Positions 53,682-62,610 of a DNA stretch of 64,000 nt are shown one piece after another; the stretch's first letter is position 1; the number at the start of each line of letters is the position of its first letter. The position numbers and the translations under genes were made by a program. Under the pieces are notes generated by a model. It had not been told where the DNA came from, made no database searches, and saw only the letters and a list, made by a program, of their open reading frames with translations. The stretch comes from Priestia aryabhattai B8W22 (GTDB lineage: Bacteria > Bacillota > Bacilli > Bacillales > Bacillaceae_H), in the NCBI RefSeq assembly GCF_000956595.1, contig NZ_JYOO01000007.1, positions 109,682 to 173,681 on the forward strand, given 5' to 3'.

Positions 53682-54780
53682 TTAAATATGAGAACGTAAA
53701 TACGCATCAATAAACGGATCTAGATCTCCATCCATTACACTTTGCGTGTTTCCGACTTCCGTATTTGTGCGGTGATCTTTTACTAACGAATACGGATGGA
53801 ATACGTAAGAACGAATTTGACTTCCCCATCCAATATCTTTTTGTTCTCCGCGGATTTCAGCTAGCTGTTCTTGCTGCTTCTCAATTTCTAACTGATACAA
53901 CTTAGATTTTAACATCTTCATTGCTTGCTCACGGTTTTTAATTTGTGAACGTTCCGTCTGACAAGATACGACTACATTAGTTGGGAGGTGAGTAATACGA
54001 ACAGCTGAATCTGTTGTATTGATATGCTGACCTCCGGCACCGCTTGCACGGTACGTATCAACCTTCAAATCTTCCGTACGAATATCAATTGAAATTTCAT
54101 CGTTAAATTCCGGCATTATGTCGCACGATACGAATGACGTATGACGACGGCCTGATGAATCAAACGGAGAAATACGAACGAGACGATGAACGCCTTTTTC
54201 AGCTTTTAAATACCCGTACGCATTATGGCCTTTAATTAAAAGCGTTACACTTTTAATACCAGCTTCATCCCCAGGTAAGTAATCAAGTGTTTCTACTTTG
54301 AAACCTTTTTTCTCCGCCCAGCGCGTATACATACGTAGTAACATTGAACCCCAATCCTGTGATTCTGTTCCACCAGCACCTGGGTGCAATTCTAAAATGG
54401 CGTTATTTTTATCATACGGCTCGCTTAAAAGCAGCTGTAATTCAAAGTCGTTCATGCCTGAAATAAGCTCTTTTAGTTCACTAACTAGTTCTTCTGCTAA
54501 ATCTTCATCGTATTCTTCTTTTACAAGTTCATGAGATATCTGTAAATTTTCATATGTTTCATCTAAGTGGTTAAATTGATTTACTGCATCTTTTAAACCA
54601 TTGGCTTCATTAATAACAGTCTGAGCTGCCTGCTGGTCATTCCAAAAATTTGGATCAGCCATAGTCTCATCTAATTCATCGATACGAGCTTGTTTTGTAT
54701 CGAGGTCAAAGAGACCCCCTAAAGTCCGCTAATCGCTTAGCTGTTTTGTCAAGTTCTTGCTTAATTTCTACTAAATCCAT
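53682..54780 (-). CDS. prfB: Peptide chain release factor 2, expressed by programmed +1 frameshift
   Basis: Terminates translation at UGA and UAA. The first 24 codons (ATG at 54780) end at CTT TGA; a +1 shift then continues in frame to 53682, giving 365 aa, near the B. subtilis length. The frameshift signal is complete: internal Shine-Dalgarno AGGGGG (54720-54715), TCT, slippery CTT (54711-54709), in-frame TGA (54708-54706) and following C. The release-factor signatures are SPF (about 204-206) for UGA recognition and GGQ (about 249-251) for hydrolysis. It is downstream of secA. Confidence 0.97.
54706..54720 (-). promoter_or_regulatory. prfB programmed +1 frameshift site
   Basis: On the minus strand the bases read AGGGGGTCTCTTTGA, followed by C. 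Low RF2 slows termination at this TGA and lets the ribosome slip from CTT to TTT, raising RF2: an autoregulatory circuit known from many bacteria. Confidence 0.96.
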
Positions 54781-54811
54781 GAGTTAAACACCTCTATTTT
54801 ATTTTTGACGC

Positions 54812-54847
54812 ACAGGAAGGAAATGAGAAGACTCATTTCCTTCCTGT
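54812..54847 (-). other. Strong stem-loop without U tract between secA and prfB
   Basis: Arms 54812-54827 and 54832-54847 form a perfect 16-bp stem with a 4-nt loop (AAGA). No U run follows on the minus strand. It lies in the 99-base secA-prfB gap and could be a processing or stabilising element. Confidence 0.6.
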
Positions 54848-54879
54848 ACTAGTTCATTCTATACTAATTGACTCTTATT

Positions 54880-57397
54880 TTATGATTCTTTACCGCAGCA
54901 GTTTTTATACTTTTTGCCACTTCCGCAGATACAAGGATCATTTCGGCCAACTTCTATCGCATTTACTTTTGGCTTCTTCTTAGCCGGCGCGTCTCCTTCT
55001 TTTGGATGAACAGCCGCCTGGCCTTGTGCTACTTCTTGACGCTCAAGGTTGTTGTTAATTTCTGCTTTCATGATATACTTCGTCACTTCTTCTTCAATGG
55101 TTGCAATCATATTTTCGAACATCGCAAAACCTTCCATTTGGTATTCGCGAAGAGGATCTGTTTGGCCGTACGCACGAAGGTGGATACCTTGGCGAAGCTG
55201 ATCCATCGTATCGATATGATCCATCCATTTAGAATCAACTGCTCTAAGAACAACTACTTTTTCAAATTCACGCATTTGTTCTTCAGGGAGCTGCTCTTCT
55301 TTTTCATTATAACGAGCTTTTGCATGATCTACCAGCAGTTCTACCATTTCTTCAGGCTCTTTACGGCGAAGATCTTCTTCTGTGACTTCACCTTCCTCAA
55401 GAACATTAGCATTTACGTAATCAATAATCGCTTGTAAATTCCATTCTTCTTCTAATTCTTCACGCGGTGTATTTACCTCAACCACACGCTGTAGCGTTGA
55501 TTCAATCATACGTTCTACAATTGCACGTAAGTTGTCTGAATCAAGCACTTCAAAGCGCTGTTTGTAAATAACTTCACGCTGCTGACGAAGAACATCATCA
55601 TATTGAAGCAATTGTTTACGCGCATCAAAGTTATTACCTTCAACACGTTTTTGAGCGGATTCAACAGCTCTTGTTACAATTTTACTTTGAATTGGCTGTG
55701 AATCATCCATGCCAAGACGATCCATCATGGCCATCATATTATCAGAACCAAATCGGCGCATTAATTCATCTTCCATGGATAGATAGAATTGAGATACCCC
55801 TGGGTCCCCTTGACGTCCAGCACGTCCGCGGAGCTGATTATCAATACGGCGTGATTCATGACGCTCTGTACCAATTACAGCAAGACCTCCAGCTTCAACG
55901 ACACCTTCACCTAGTTTGATATCCGTACCACGACCGGCCATATTTGTTGCGATTGTTACCGCACCTTTGTGACCCGCATTCTCGATAATATCCGCTTCAC
56001 GCTCATGCTGTTTTGCATTTAAAACGTGATGGCGAATGCCTTTTTTCTTTAATAAAGCTGATAAAACTTCAGATGTTTCGATCGCAACTGTACCAACAAG
56101 AACAGGCTGTCCTTTTGCGTGGCGCTCGGCAATATCTTCCACTACCGCATTAAACTTGCCTTCCATTGACTTGTAAATTAAATCCGCTTTATCATCACGT
56201 GAAATTGGCTTGTTTGTCGGAATAACAACAACGTGCATGTTGTAGATATTACGGAATTCTTCTTCTTCCGTTTTAGCTGTACCCGTCATACCTGATAATT
56301 TTTCATACATACGGAAGTAGTTTTGGAATGTAATTGTAGCTAACGTCATGCTTTCATTTTGAATCTCAACGTTCTCTTTAGCTTCGATAGCTTGATGCAA
56401 GCCGTCACTAAAACGTCTTCCTTTCATTAAACGACCAGTAAATTGGTCAACGATTACGACTTGATCTTCATCAATTACGTAATCCACATCGTTTTGCATC
56501 GTTACATGTGCTTTAAGCGCTTGGTTGATGTGATGGTTTAGTGCTACGTGTGAAATATCAAATAAGTTTTCAATGCCAAATGCGCGCTCGGCTTTTGACA
56601 TACCTTCTTCGGTTAGCTGAACGCTTTTTGTTTTGATATCAAAAGTAAAATCGGTTTCTTTATCAAGCGTGCGAACGAATGCATTAGCTTGAATATAAAG
56701 CGCAGTTGATTTCTGTGCGCTGCCGGATATAATAAGCGGCGTACGTGCTTCATCGATTAAGATAGAGTCAACTTCATCGATTACAGCAAAATGAAGCGGA
56801 CGTTGAACCATTTGTTCTTTATAAAGCACCATGTTATCACGTAAATAGTCAAATCCTAATTCATTATTTGTACTATACGTAATATCCGCTGCATATGCTT
56901 CTTGTTTTTCTTCACGCGTCAAATGGTTTTAAGTTTAACCCTACTTTCAAGCCTAAGAATTCATATAAACGACCCATTTCACTAGCATCACGGCTCGCTA
57001 AGTATTCATTGACTGTTACTACATGTACACCTTTGCCTGTAATGGCGTTTAAGTATACAGGCATAGTAGCTGTCAACGTTTTACCTTCACCCGTTTTCAT
57101 TTCTGAGATATTCCCTTCATGCAGAGAAATACCCCCCATTAGCTGAACTTTGTACGGATACATGCCTAACACACGTTTCGCTGCTTCACGTACAACCGCA
57201 AAAGCTTCATCTAATAGGTTATCGAGCGATTCGCCATTTTGGTAGCGCTGTTGAAATTCAGCTGTTTTTTCACGAAGCTGATCGTCCGTTAAAGACGCTA
57301 TTTCAGGACCTAACGCATCAATTTGGTCCGCCATTTTTTCTAAACGGCCGATTTGGCGCTGATTGCCGTCAAACACTTTTTTAAATAATCCAAGCAT
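54880..57397 (-). CDS. secA: Preprotein translocase ATPase SecA, frame broken by one extra base in this sequence
   Basis: Motor ATPase of the Sec pathway. Frame 1 (57397-56912) covers the start through VGLNL, including Walker A KTGEGKT (101-107). Frame 2 (to 54880) covers the rest: [38 protein letters not shown] and the C-terminal zinc motif [13 protein letters not shown]. They join at an A4 run (56930-56927): reading three A residues gives a continuous protein of about 838 aa, like the B. subtilis 841. As secA is essential, the extra base is most likely a sequence error rather than a real pseudogene. It sits upstream of prfB. Confidence 0.93.
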
Positions 57398-57623
57398 ATT
57401 AAAACGCTCCTCTATTTATAATCAGTACATTTTATACTATTTTCATTCATATCTGTATCTTTCATTATAAAACATTCTGAGTAAAATTGTAACATTGCAG
57501 CTAAACAAGTAGCAACTTGTACCCTTTTTCGTCTGTCTCTTTACTAGTGCTACTCTATTAACGAGTTATTTTCTATTGTGATTTGCCCTGCCTCACTCTT
57601 ACAATAAAAAAGGGGAATGTAGA

Positions 57624-58028
57624 ATGAACGTTCAAATGATTACGAAAGAACAAGCTTGGGAAGTCCGACATATCGTCATGTGGCCTGATAAAGATTTCAG
57701 CTATGTTCAGCTGAAAGATGATCCATCAGGAATGCACTATGGACTGTTTGAAAAAGGAGAGTTAAAATCAGTTGTTTCCTTATTTATAACAGGTGATGAA
57801 GCTCAATTTCGGAAATTTGCTACTCTCAAAGAAGAACAGGGAAAAGGGTACGGTAGTCATTTGCTAAAAGAGGTTTTGTTCAAAGCCAAGAATCTTGGGA
57901 TACGAAGGGTCTGGTGTAACGCAAGAGAAAATAAAGTATCTTTTTATCAGGCATTCAAAATGAAAGAAACCACGCGTATATTCACCAAATCTTCTACGCG
58001 CTATGTAGTCATGGAACTATTTTTTTAA
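57624..58028 (+). CDS. GNAT-family N-acetyltransferase
   Basis: A 134-aa GCN5-like acetyltransferase. The acetyl-CoA pyrophosphate loop is EEQGKGYGSHLL (about 72-83), and the C-terminal NARENKVSFYQAFKMK segment is typical. The substrate cannot be predicted. It is a lone plus-strand gene between secA and hpf, with its own ribosome site (AAGGGGAA) and terminator. I do not recognise a specific named orthologue. Confidence 0.88.
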   Translation: MNVQMITKEQAWEVRHIVMWPDKDFSYVQLKDDPSGMHYGLFEKGELKSVVSLFITGDEAQFRKFATLKEEQGKGYGSHLLKEVLFKAKNLGIRRVWCNARENKVSFYQAFKMKETTRIFTKSSTRYVVMELFF

Positions 58029-58034
58029 ACAGCT

Positions 58035-58067
58035 AAAAAAGCAGCGTGCGGAAGCACGCTGCTTTTA
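58035..58067. terminator. Bidirectional terminator between GNAT gene and hpf
   Basis: AAAAGCAGCGTGC (58037-58049) and GCACGCTGCTTTT (58054-58066) form a perfect 13-bp stem with loop GGAA, flanked by A and T runs. Confidence 0.92.
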
Positions 58068-58101
58068 TTTTACTGCTCTTATTTAAGAAAGACTTTAACC
58101 T

Positions 58102-58653
58102 TTAGTTTGGTTCAATCAATCCATATCGTCCATCTTTTCTTCGGTACACGACATTTGTAATGTTTGTCTCAGCGTTTGTAAATACAAAAAAACTATGTCC
58201 TAACATATTCATTTGTAAAATAGCCTCTTCGCTATCCATTGGTTTTAAATTAAATCGTTTTGTACGAACTAGCTCTAATTCATCTTCTTCAGTTGCAACA
58301 GCTACGTTCGCTTCGCTTTCTAATGCTGCAAATAGATACTTCTCAGCACCTTTTTCACGCATTTTTCGATTCACTTTTGTTTTATGCTTACGAATTTGAC
58401 GCTCTAATTTATCTAGGACAAGATCGACAGCTGCGTATAAATCACTGTGGGTCTCTTCAGCTCTCAATACGAGATCATTCATTGGGATTGTGACTTCTAT
58501 TTTTTGATCGTTATTGTAGACTTTTAAGTTTACATTTACGTCAGCAGTTGGTGTCTCGTCGAAATAACGCTCTAACTTACCAAGCTTTTTCTCTACGTAT
58601 TCCCTAATTGCTGGAGTCACCTCAATGTTTTCACCGCGAATGTTATACATCAT
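58102..58653 (-). CDS. hpf: Long-form ribosome hibernation promoting factor HPF
   Basis: Binds the 30S subunit and dimerises ribosomes into inactive 100S particles in stationary phase or stress. The 183-aa protein has the N-terminal ribosome-binding domain (1-100, with basic RKHKTKVNRKMR) and the C-terminal dimerisation domain (about 125-183, RTKRFNLKPMDSEEAILQMNMLGHSFFVF). It is the long, self-dimerising type. A sigmaB-type promoter is visible upstream. The fliDST-hpf order is that of B. subtilis, where the gene was named yvyD. Confidence 0.97.
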   Translation of the reverse strand: MMYNIRGENIEVTPAIREYVEKKLGKLERYFDETPTADVNVNLKVYNNDQKIEVTIPMNDLVLRAEETHSDLYAAVDLVLDKLERQIRKHKTKVNRKMREKGAEKYLFAALESEANVAVATEEDELELVRTKRFNLKPMDSEEAILQMNMLGHSFFVFTNAETNITNVVYRRKDGRYGLIEPN

Positions 58654-58700
58654 GTTCGAACTCCTCCTTTAATCCATTGCTATACTTCTACAATTCTACA

Positions 58701-58726
58701 ATACCCGACACAATCCCTTCCTAAAC
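58701..58726 (-). promoter_or_regulatory. sigmaB-type promoter of hpf
   Basis: On the minus strand GTTTAG (58726-58721), a 14-bp spacer and GGGTAT (58706-58701) match the sigmaB consensus GTTTAA-N12-15-GGGTAT with one mismatch. The start codon lies about 48 bp downstream. Confidence 0.75.
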
Positions 58727-58789
58727 TATTAAAATTTTTTGAAAATTTAGTGAAAATTTTTGGAACCTGAGAAAAGTTTATGAAAAAAC

Positions 58790-58823
58790 CAAAAAAATAG
58801 ACCTTCTTCATAAGAAGAAGGGT
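58790..58823 (-). terminator. Terminator of fliD-fliS-fliT
   Basis: CCTTCTTC and GAAGAAGG form the stem with a 4-nt loop. On the minus strand it is followed by UCUA and seven U residues. It separates fliT from hpf. Confidence 0.85.
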
Positions 58824-58841
58824 TGTATTTTTTACGCAAAA

Positions 58842-59180
58842 TTAATTTTTTTTATCGTAAAACATCCCATCAAACGATTTCATTTCGTAAGGGTTTACAT
58901 AGCTGTTATTATGCTTTTTTTTCGCTTTTAGCAAACGGAGATCCTCCATGATTCGATGCCGAATGAAGATCAGCTTTTGATCAATCGTCTTATTCATTTC
59001 GACAATTTTCTTACCCATCCATTCATGATCTCTACTTTTTGGGGGCAGCTTCTCCATGAGGTCACGTCTTTTTAATAGAAGATACTCTAATTTCTGAATG
59101 TCTTCTTCTCGATTTTTGTCAGAAAATGTTTGAGTAAGCTGGTAAATCTCATCAGTTATCTGATACAGTTCGTTTATCAT
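58842..59180 (-). CDS. fliT: Flagellar chaperone FliT
   Basis: A 112-aa helical protein that starts at the ATG 59180, two bases past the fliS stop. A longer frame overlapping fliS has no ribosome site. The sequence is rich in charged helices (YQITDEIYQLTQ, KLEYLLLKRRDLMEKL). The assignment rests mainly on position after fliD and fliS and on size; the family is poorly conserved. It is the likely chaperone or export factor for FliD. It ends at a strong terminator before hpf. Confidence 0.85.
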   Translation of the reverse strand: MINELYQITDEIYQLTQTFSDKNREEDIQKLEYLLLKRRDLMEKLPPKSRDHEWMGKKIVEMNKTIDQKLIFIRHRIMEDLRLLKAKKKHNNSYVNPYEMKSFDGMFYDKKN

Positions 59181-59182
59181 AT

Positions 59183-59584
59183 TTATGCTTGGCCGCCGCT
59201 TCCATGGACTTGCTGGCGGTGAAGCTGCACAACTTGCTTCCATGTATCGCGGAATTCTGTTACATATTGTTCGGCTTCATCCAAGCTCTCTATGTCATTT
59301 TTTGTGTTAGCTTCAATTAAACACTGGTTGATATAGTCATACATAGTCATCATAGACTTAGCAACTTGCACGTTTGTATCAAGGGTAATCATTAATTCTT
59401 GAATAATATTTTGTGCTTTTAACAAATTCATATTTTTTAGCTCCATATTTTTTTCCTGTATGCCTGTTCGTGCAAGCTTGATAAATTTTAAACACCCGTT
59501 ATACAGCATAAGCGTTAACTCTCCTGGAGAGGCAGTCTGAACAGCTCCTTGCTGATACGCCTGATACGGATTATTTGCTGCCAT
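59183..59584 (-). CDS. fliS: Flagellin chaperone FliS
   Basis: Binds flagellin's C-terminus to prevent polymerisation before export. The 133-aa four-helix protein has the FliS hallmark NPYQAYQQGAVQTASPGELTLMLYNG (5-30) with the conserved LMLYNGCLKFI. It is 16 bases downstream of fliD. The flagellin gene is not in this window. Confidence 0.96.
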   Translation of the reverse strand: MAANNPYQAYQQGAVQTASPGELTLMLYNGCLKFIKLARTGIQEKNMELKNMNLLKAQNIIQELMITLDTNVQVAKSMMTMYDYINQCLIEANTKNDIESLDEAEQYVTEFRDTWKQVVQLHRQQVHGSGGQA

Positions 59585-59600
59585 AAACGTTCACTCCTTC

Positions 59601-61397
59601 TTAACTAAAATATTGCGATAACTGCGCGCTTTGGGCATTTGCATTTTGAATAGCTTTCTCCATTGCTGTAAACTGGCGATAATACCGGTCCTCTATTTGT
59701 GTGAGCCTGCTTTCAAAACTAGTGATTTGGCTATTTACGCTTTTTAAATTACGCCCAAGCAAAAATTGTTCGCTTGTCCATGTTGAACGGCCAGCGCGCT
59801 GTTCGACTTTGGATACGGTTTGAGTAATCGTATCTCGTAAACGTCGTACAATTCCTTTTTCACTTGTTGTACTTCCACTTTTCATAAATAAATCCATAAC
59901 AGACTGCGGGTCTTTTTCAATTGCTTCTTTTAATTTAGTCCCGTCACCTTCAATCACTAGCTTGCCTCGATCACTATAGTTTGCGCTAGTTGAAATACCG
60001 ATGTCCGTTAGCTGTGAAAATGCTCCGCTCACTCCTGATACAGAGGCATACCAGTTAGAACGCATTTGATTTAGCCCGCTTGATAAAATTGTGTCTCCTT
60101 TTAACAAACCGCTTTTTGCTTTATCATCCCACTGCTCAGCTTGTTTGTCCGTTAGCTTTTCTCTTTCTTGATCCGTCAAAGGCTGATAGTTCCGGTCCCT
60201 TTCTTCCGTAACCTTTCCATTAATCTTCTCAATCAGCTCATTATATTTGGTCACAAAATCTTTAATTGTATCAAATACTTTTTGCGTATCATTGCTTACG
60301 TTAACGCGCACATCTCCTGTGAAATTATTTTGGAGGGTATAAGTCACACCTCCCGTTGTAAACGTATTGGATTTACGAGTTGTTTCTAGACCGTTTAGCG
60401 TAAATGTTGCATCTGTTCCGCCGGTTTCCTCTTGGGTATCTAATTTTAAGAAATTTGTTAAAAACGCTCCTGAAAAAACCATCTTTTGACCGCCTGCACC
60501 ACCGGATTTTGATAAATCTCCTGTGTCTTTGCGAGTAAAAACAACTTTATCTGTTCCTTCGTCGTAAAAGGCTGAAATACCTACTTTTGAATTACTGAGT
60601 TGGGTCAAAACAGTATTTAATGACGCTGAACCATCAAATTCAAATGACATACTGCCGTCTTCATTATCTCCTGTTGCTTTTCCATTGCTATCATACGTTG
60701 TAATAGAAAACTGAAGGACATTTTGCTTATACGTAAATCCTTGAATAGTGCTACCGTTTGCTAACGTGGTACCGAATGTCATTTCTCCTGTATTCATATT
60801 AACGAATACATCATTCTCTCCTATTAAAGTAGGATCGCCTGTAGTTTTTATATTAAACTCTTGAGAAGATTCTCCATTTTTCACTTCAATAGAAGAAGGC
60901 AGGCTCCCCTCAAAAATGGCTCCTTCGGATAGCTTGGCAGTCTTTGTATCAGCACTTATTGTAATATCAGGTTGCTTGACCTCTTTTTCACTCCACGCAC
61001 TGCCAAGCAAGGTTTTTTGCTCCCATAAACTTTTAGTAGGGTCAATAGTGCCCTCTGAAATTTTCCCACTACTAATATTTTGCGCAGCAGTCGCCATTGT
61101 CACGTTTGAAAGGGTATAAGACGCGTTTACTGCTGAGGAAGTTGCAGTTGCTTTTACTTTCGTTTCATCTGCTGAAGATACCGTTTTGGATGAATAAGAA
61201 GACTGCAAGGTCATATTAAAAGCAAGATTATTAAAGTCTGATAGAAGCAAGTTCATTGAGCGATAATCATCTCGCTGCCACTCTAACGTTTGCTTTTGTT
61301 TTTTCATTTTATCAATAGGCAGTCGTTCGGCCTTCATTAAATCACTGACGATTTGATCAATATCCATTCCGCTTGCTAACCCACTTACTCTTACCAC
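59601..61397 (-). CDS. fliD: Flagellar hook-associated protein 2 (filament cap) FliD
   Basis: Cap protein needed for flagellin assembly at the filament tip. The 598-aa protein is longer than the roughly 500 of B. subtilis, with extra material in the variable central domains. The N-terminal D0 motif VSGLASGMDIDQIVSDLMKAERLP (4-27, shown in part) and the C-terminal helices (GRNLKSVNSQITSFESRLTQ, FTAMEKAIQNANAQS) are conserved. It opens with MVRVSGLASG after GGTGGTGATG. It is the first gene of fliD-S-T. The usual upstream flaG is not next to it. Confidence 0.96.
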   Translation of the reverse strand: MVRVSGLASGMDIDQIVSDLMKAERLPIDKMKKQKQTLEWQRDDYRSMNLLLSDFNNLAFNMTLQSSYSSKTVSSADETKVKATATSSAVNASYTLSNVTMATAAQNISSGKISEGTIDPTKSLWEQKTLLGSAWSEKEVKQPDITISADTKTAKLSEGAIFEGSLPSSIEVKNGESSQEFNIKTTGDPTLIGENDVFVNMNTGEMTFGTTLANGSTIQGFTYKQNVLQFSITTYDSNGKATGDNEDGSMSFEFDGSASLNTVLTQLSNSKVGISAFYDEGTDKVVFTRKDTGDLSKSGGAGGQKMVFSGAFLTNFLKLDTQEETGGTDATFTLNGLETTRKSNTFTTGGVTYTLQNNFTGDVRVNVSNDTQKVFDTIKDFVTKYNELIEKINGKVTEERDRNYQPLTDQEREKLTDKQAEQWDDKAKSGLLKGDTILSSGLNQMRSNWYASVSGVSGAFSQLTDIGISTSANYSDRGKLVIEGDGTKLKEAIEKDPQSVMDLFMKSGSTTSEKGIVRRLRDTITQTVSKVEQRAGRSTWTSEQFLLGRNLKSVNSQITSFESRLTQIEDRYYRQFTAMEKAIQNANAQSAQLSQYFS

Positions 61398-61509
61398 TTA
61401 TCATCACCACCGTTTTTTATTTATCTATTCATTAACTGTTCGTTATAAAATTTGAGTGTATTGTATGAAAGCTTTCTATTAGAATATAGGTTTACCGCTT
61501 CTCTATTTT

Positions 61510-61535
61510 GTATCGGTGAAACAAAACAAATTTTC
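61510..61535 (-). promoter_or_regulatory. sigmaD-like promoter of fliDST
   Basis: On the minus strand GAAA (61535-61532), a 14-bp spacer and ACCGATAC (61517-61510) resemble the sigmaD consensus TAAA-N15-GCCGATAT (3 of 4 and 6 of 8). It lies about 113 bp before the fliD start. Confidence 0.5.
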
Positions 61536-61558
61536 ATAGGTCAAATGGTGCAAGATAG

Positions 61559-61597
61559 AAAAAGCTCACTTATTTTCCTACAATAAGTGAGCTTTTT
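61559..61597 (-). terminator. Terminator upstream of fliD (ends the membrane-protein gene)
   Basis: AAAAAGCTCACTTATT (61559-61574) and AATAAGTGAGCTTTTT (61582-61597) form a perfect 16-bp stem with U tail, directly after the stop at 61599. Confidence 0.92.
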
Positions 61598-61598
61598 A

Positions 61599-62279
61599 TT
61601 ATTGGCCAAACAAGTTTAGTTTCTGAGATAAATTTCTTTGAATATCCTTAGGAATAAGGTATGGTGCTATATTTATAATATCTCGTAATGAATCAATGGT
61701 TACAGAGGCAGATAAATTTATATATTCATCCGTTGTATCCGCTTGTTCAAACGAAATGGAATCTGGCAAGTTATTGAGTAAAGTAATTTCGTTCATGTCT
61801 TTATCGACTGTGACATCAGAAGACTCGTCAATATTTAAGCGATCCCATACAAGGGACATAGGAATCGGCATTCTTCCTAAATGCACGCTGTTCACCTTTA
61901 AAACAAGCTTTCCATTTTCGGCATTTGGTGTTACGTCAACTACAAACTGTGATTCCATAAAAGATACTACATGTTTATTAATATAAAATTTTATATGTTC
62001 CGGAAGCAACTCGGCTTCTGCTCCCTCAACCGTTTCATCATTTTCATAAAGGTAGCTGCGCAAATAATCGTTAACGTCGCTCTCGCTCAATCGGTAGCCT
62101 AAAATAGGGGAGCCCCCGTTCAGTTCTAGCGACGTCGCATGTGCGGACTTTTCTTGTGCTATTGAAGATAATGAAGCAGTCTGATCAAGCTTTTCAACAT
62201 TTCTAACTGGACTAATGAAAAAATACAACCCAAATAAAAGGATAATAAATAGAAAAATAATAGCTATAAATTTTCTCAA
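61599..62279 (-). CDS. Membrane-anchored extracytoplasmic protein (YpmS/DUF2140-like)
   Basis: A 226-aa protein with one N-terminal transmembrane helix (about 4-22, FIAIIFLFIILLFGLYFF) and a long extracytoplasmic part. The LSESDVNDYLRSYLYEN segment and the beta-rich C-terminal half resemble the YpmS/DUF2140 group, but identity is uncertain. The start is unclear: a TTG at 62279 is 9 nt after AAAGGG, with GTG or TTG codons further upstream. It is transcribed alone, divergent from the permease, and ends in a strong terminator. Function unknown. Confidence 0.75.
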   Translation of the reverse strand: MRKFIAIIFLFIILLFGLYFFISPVRNVEKLDQTASLSSIAQEKSAHATSLELNGGSPILGYRLSESDVNDYLRSYLYENDETVEGAEAELLPEHIKFYINKHVVSFMESQFVVDVTPNAENGKLVLKVNSVHLGRMPIPMSLVWDRLNIDESSDVTVDKDMNEITLLNNLPDSISFEQADTTDEYINLSASVTIDSLRDIINIAPYLIPKDIQRNLSQKLNLFGQ

Positions 62280-62610
62280 ACACACGCACCCTTTCAAACA
62301 TTCTTCTTGGAATATAATACCGATTTATCTTTTATCATACAAGATAAATAAGATATATGTCGAAAACTTGTATAAGATGTACGTATATAGCGGAAATTCG
62401 GAGCAACAAATAAGTCTATAATGAATAAATTAAGTCTTTTTCAACTCGAAATTTTTTAAATTCTGTAACTTAAAAGCGATTTTTATAGGAATTTGATAAT
62501 TGGCACACTTCTTGCTTATTATAAAGGTAAGGGGAGGAATTTCTATTTATATTTTCAGAATTTACTTTATTTTCTAATATTCTTTCGATAATTTTAAAGG
62601 AGTGAATACG
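62280..62610. other. Divergent control region, membrane gene and permease
   Basis: This 331-base AT-rich region contains the sigma54 promoter (62501-62516), an inverted repeat (62323-62331 with 62341-62349, ATTTATCTT/AAGATAAAT) that could be an upstream activator site, and a weak cre-like sequence at 62470-62484 with two mismatches. No gene is present. Confidence 0.5.
62501..62516 (+). promoter_or_regulatory. sigma54 (SigL) -24/-12 promoter of the permease gene
   Basis: TGGCAC (62501-62506), five bases, TTGCT (62512-62516) matches the consensus TGGCAC-N5-TTGCW exactly, and a T precedes it as in most Bacillus SigL promoters. Transcription would start near 62527, giving an 84-nt leader to the ATG. 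Confidence 0.88.

Noticed and set aside
55006..55437. 143-aa plus-strand open frame antisense to secA
   Set aside because: It is fully inside conserved SecA coding sequence, has no ribosome site, and its composition is that of a reverse-strand shadow.
56912..56925. Programmed prfB-like frameshift in secA
   Set aside because: The stop context lacks an internal Shine-Dalgarno and slippery codon like that of prfB, and the simplest fix is one A fewer in a homopolymer.
62470..62484. cre-like sequence next to the sigma54 promoter
   Set aside because: Two mismatches at defined positions; too weak to call, although its place is suggestive.
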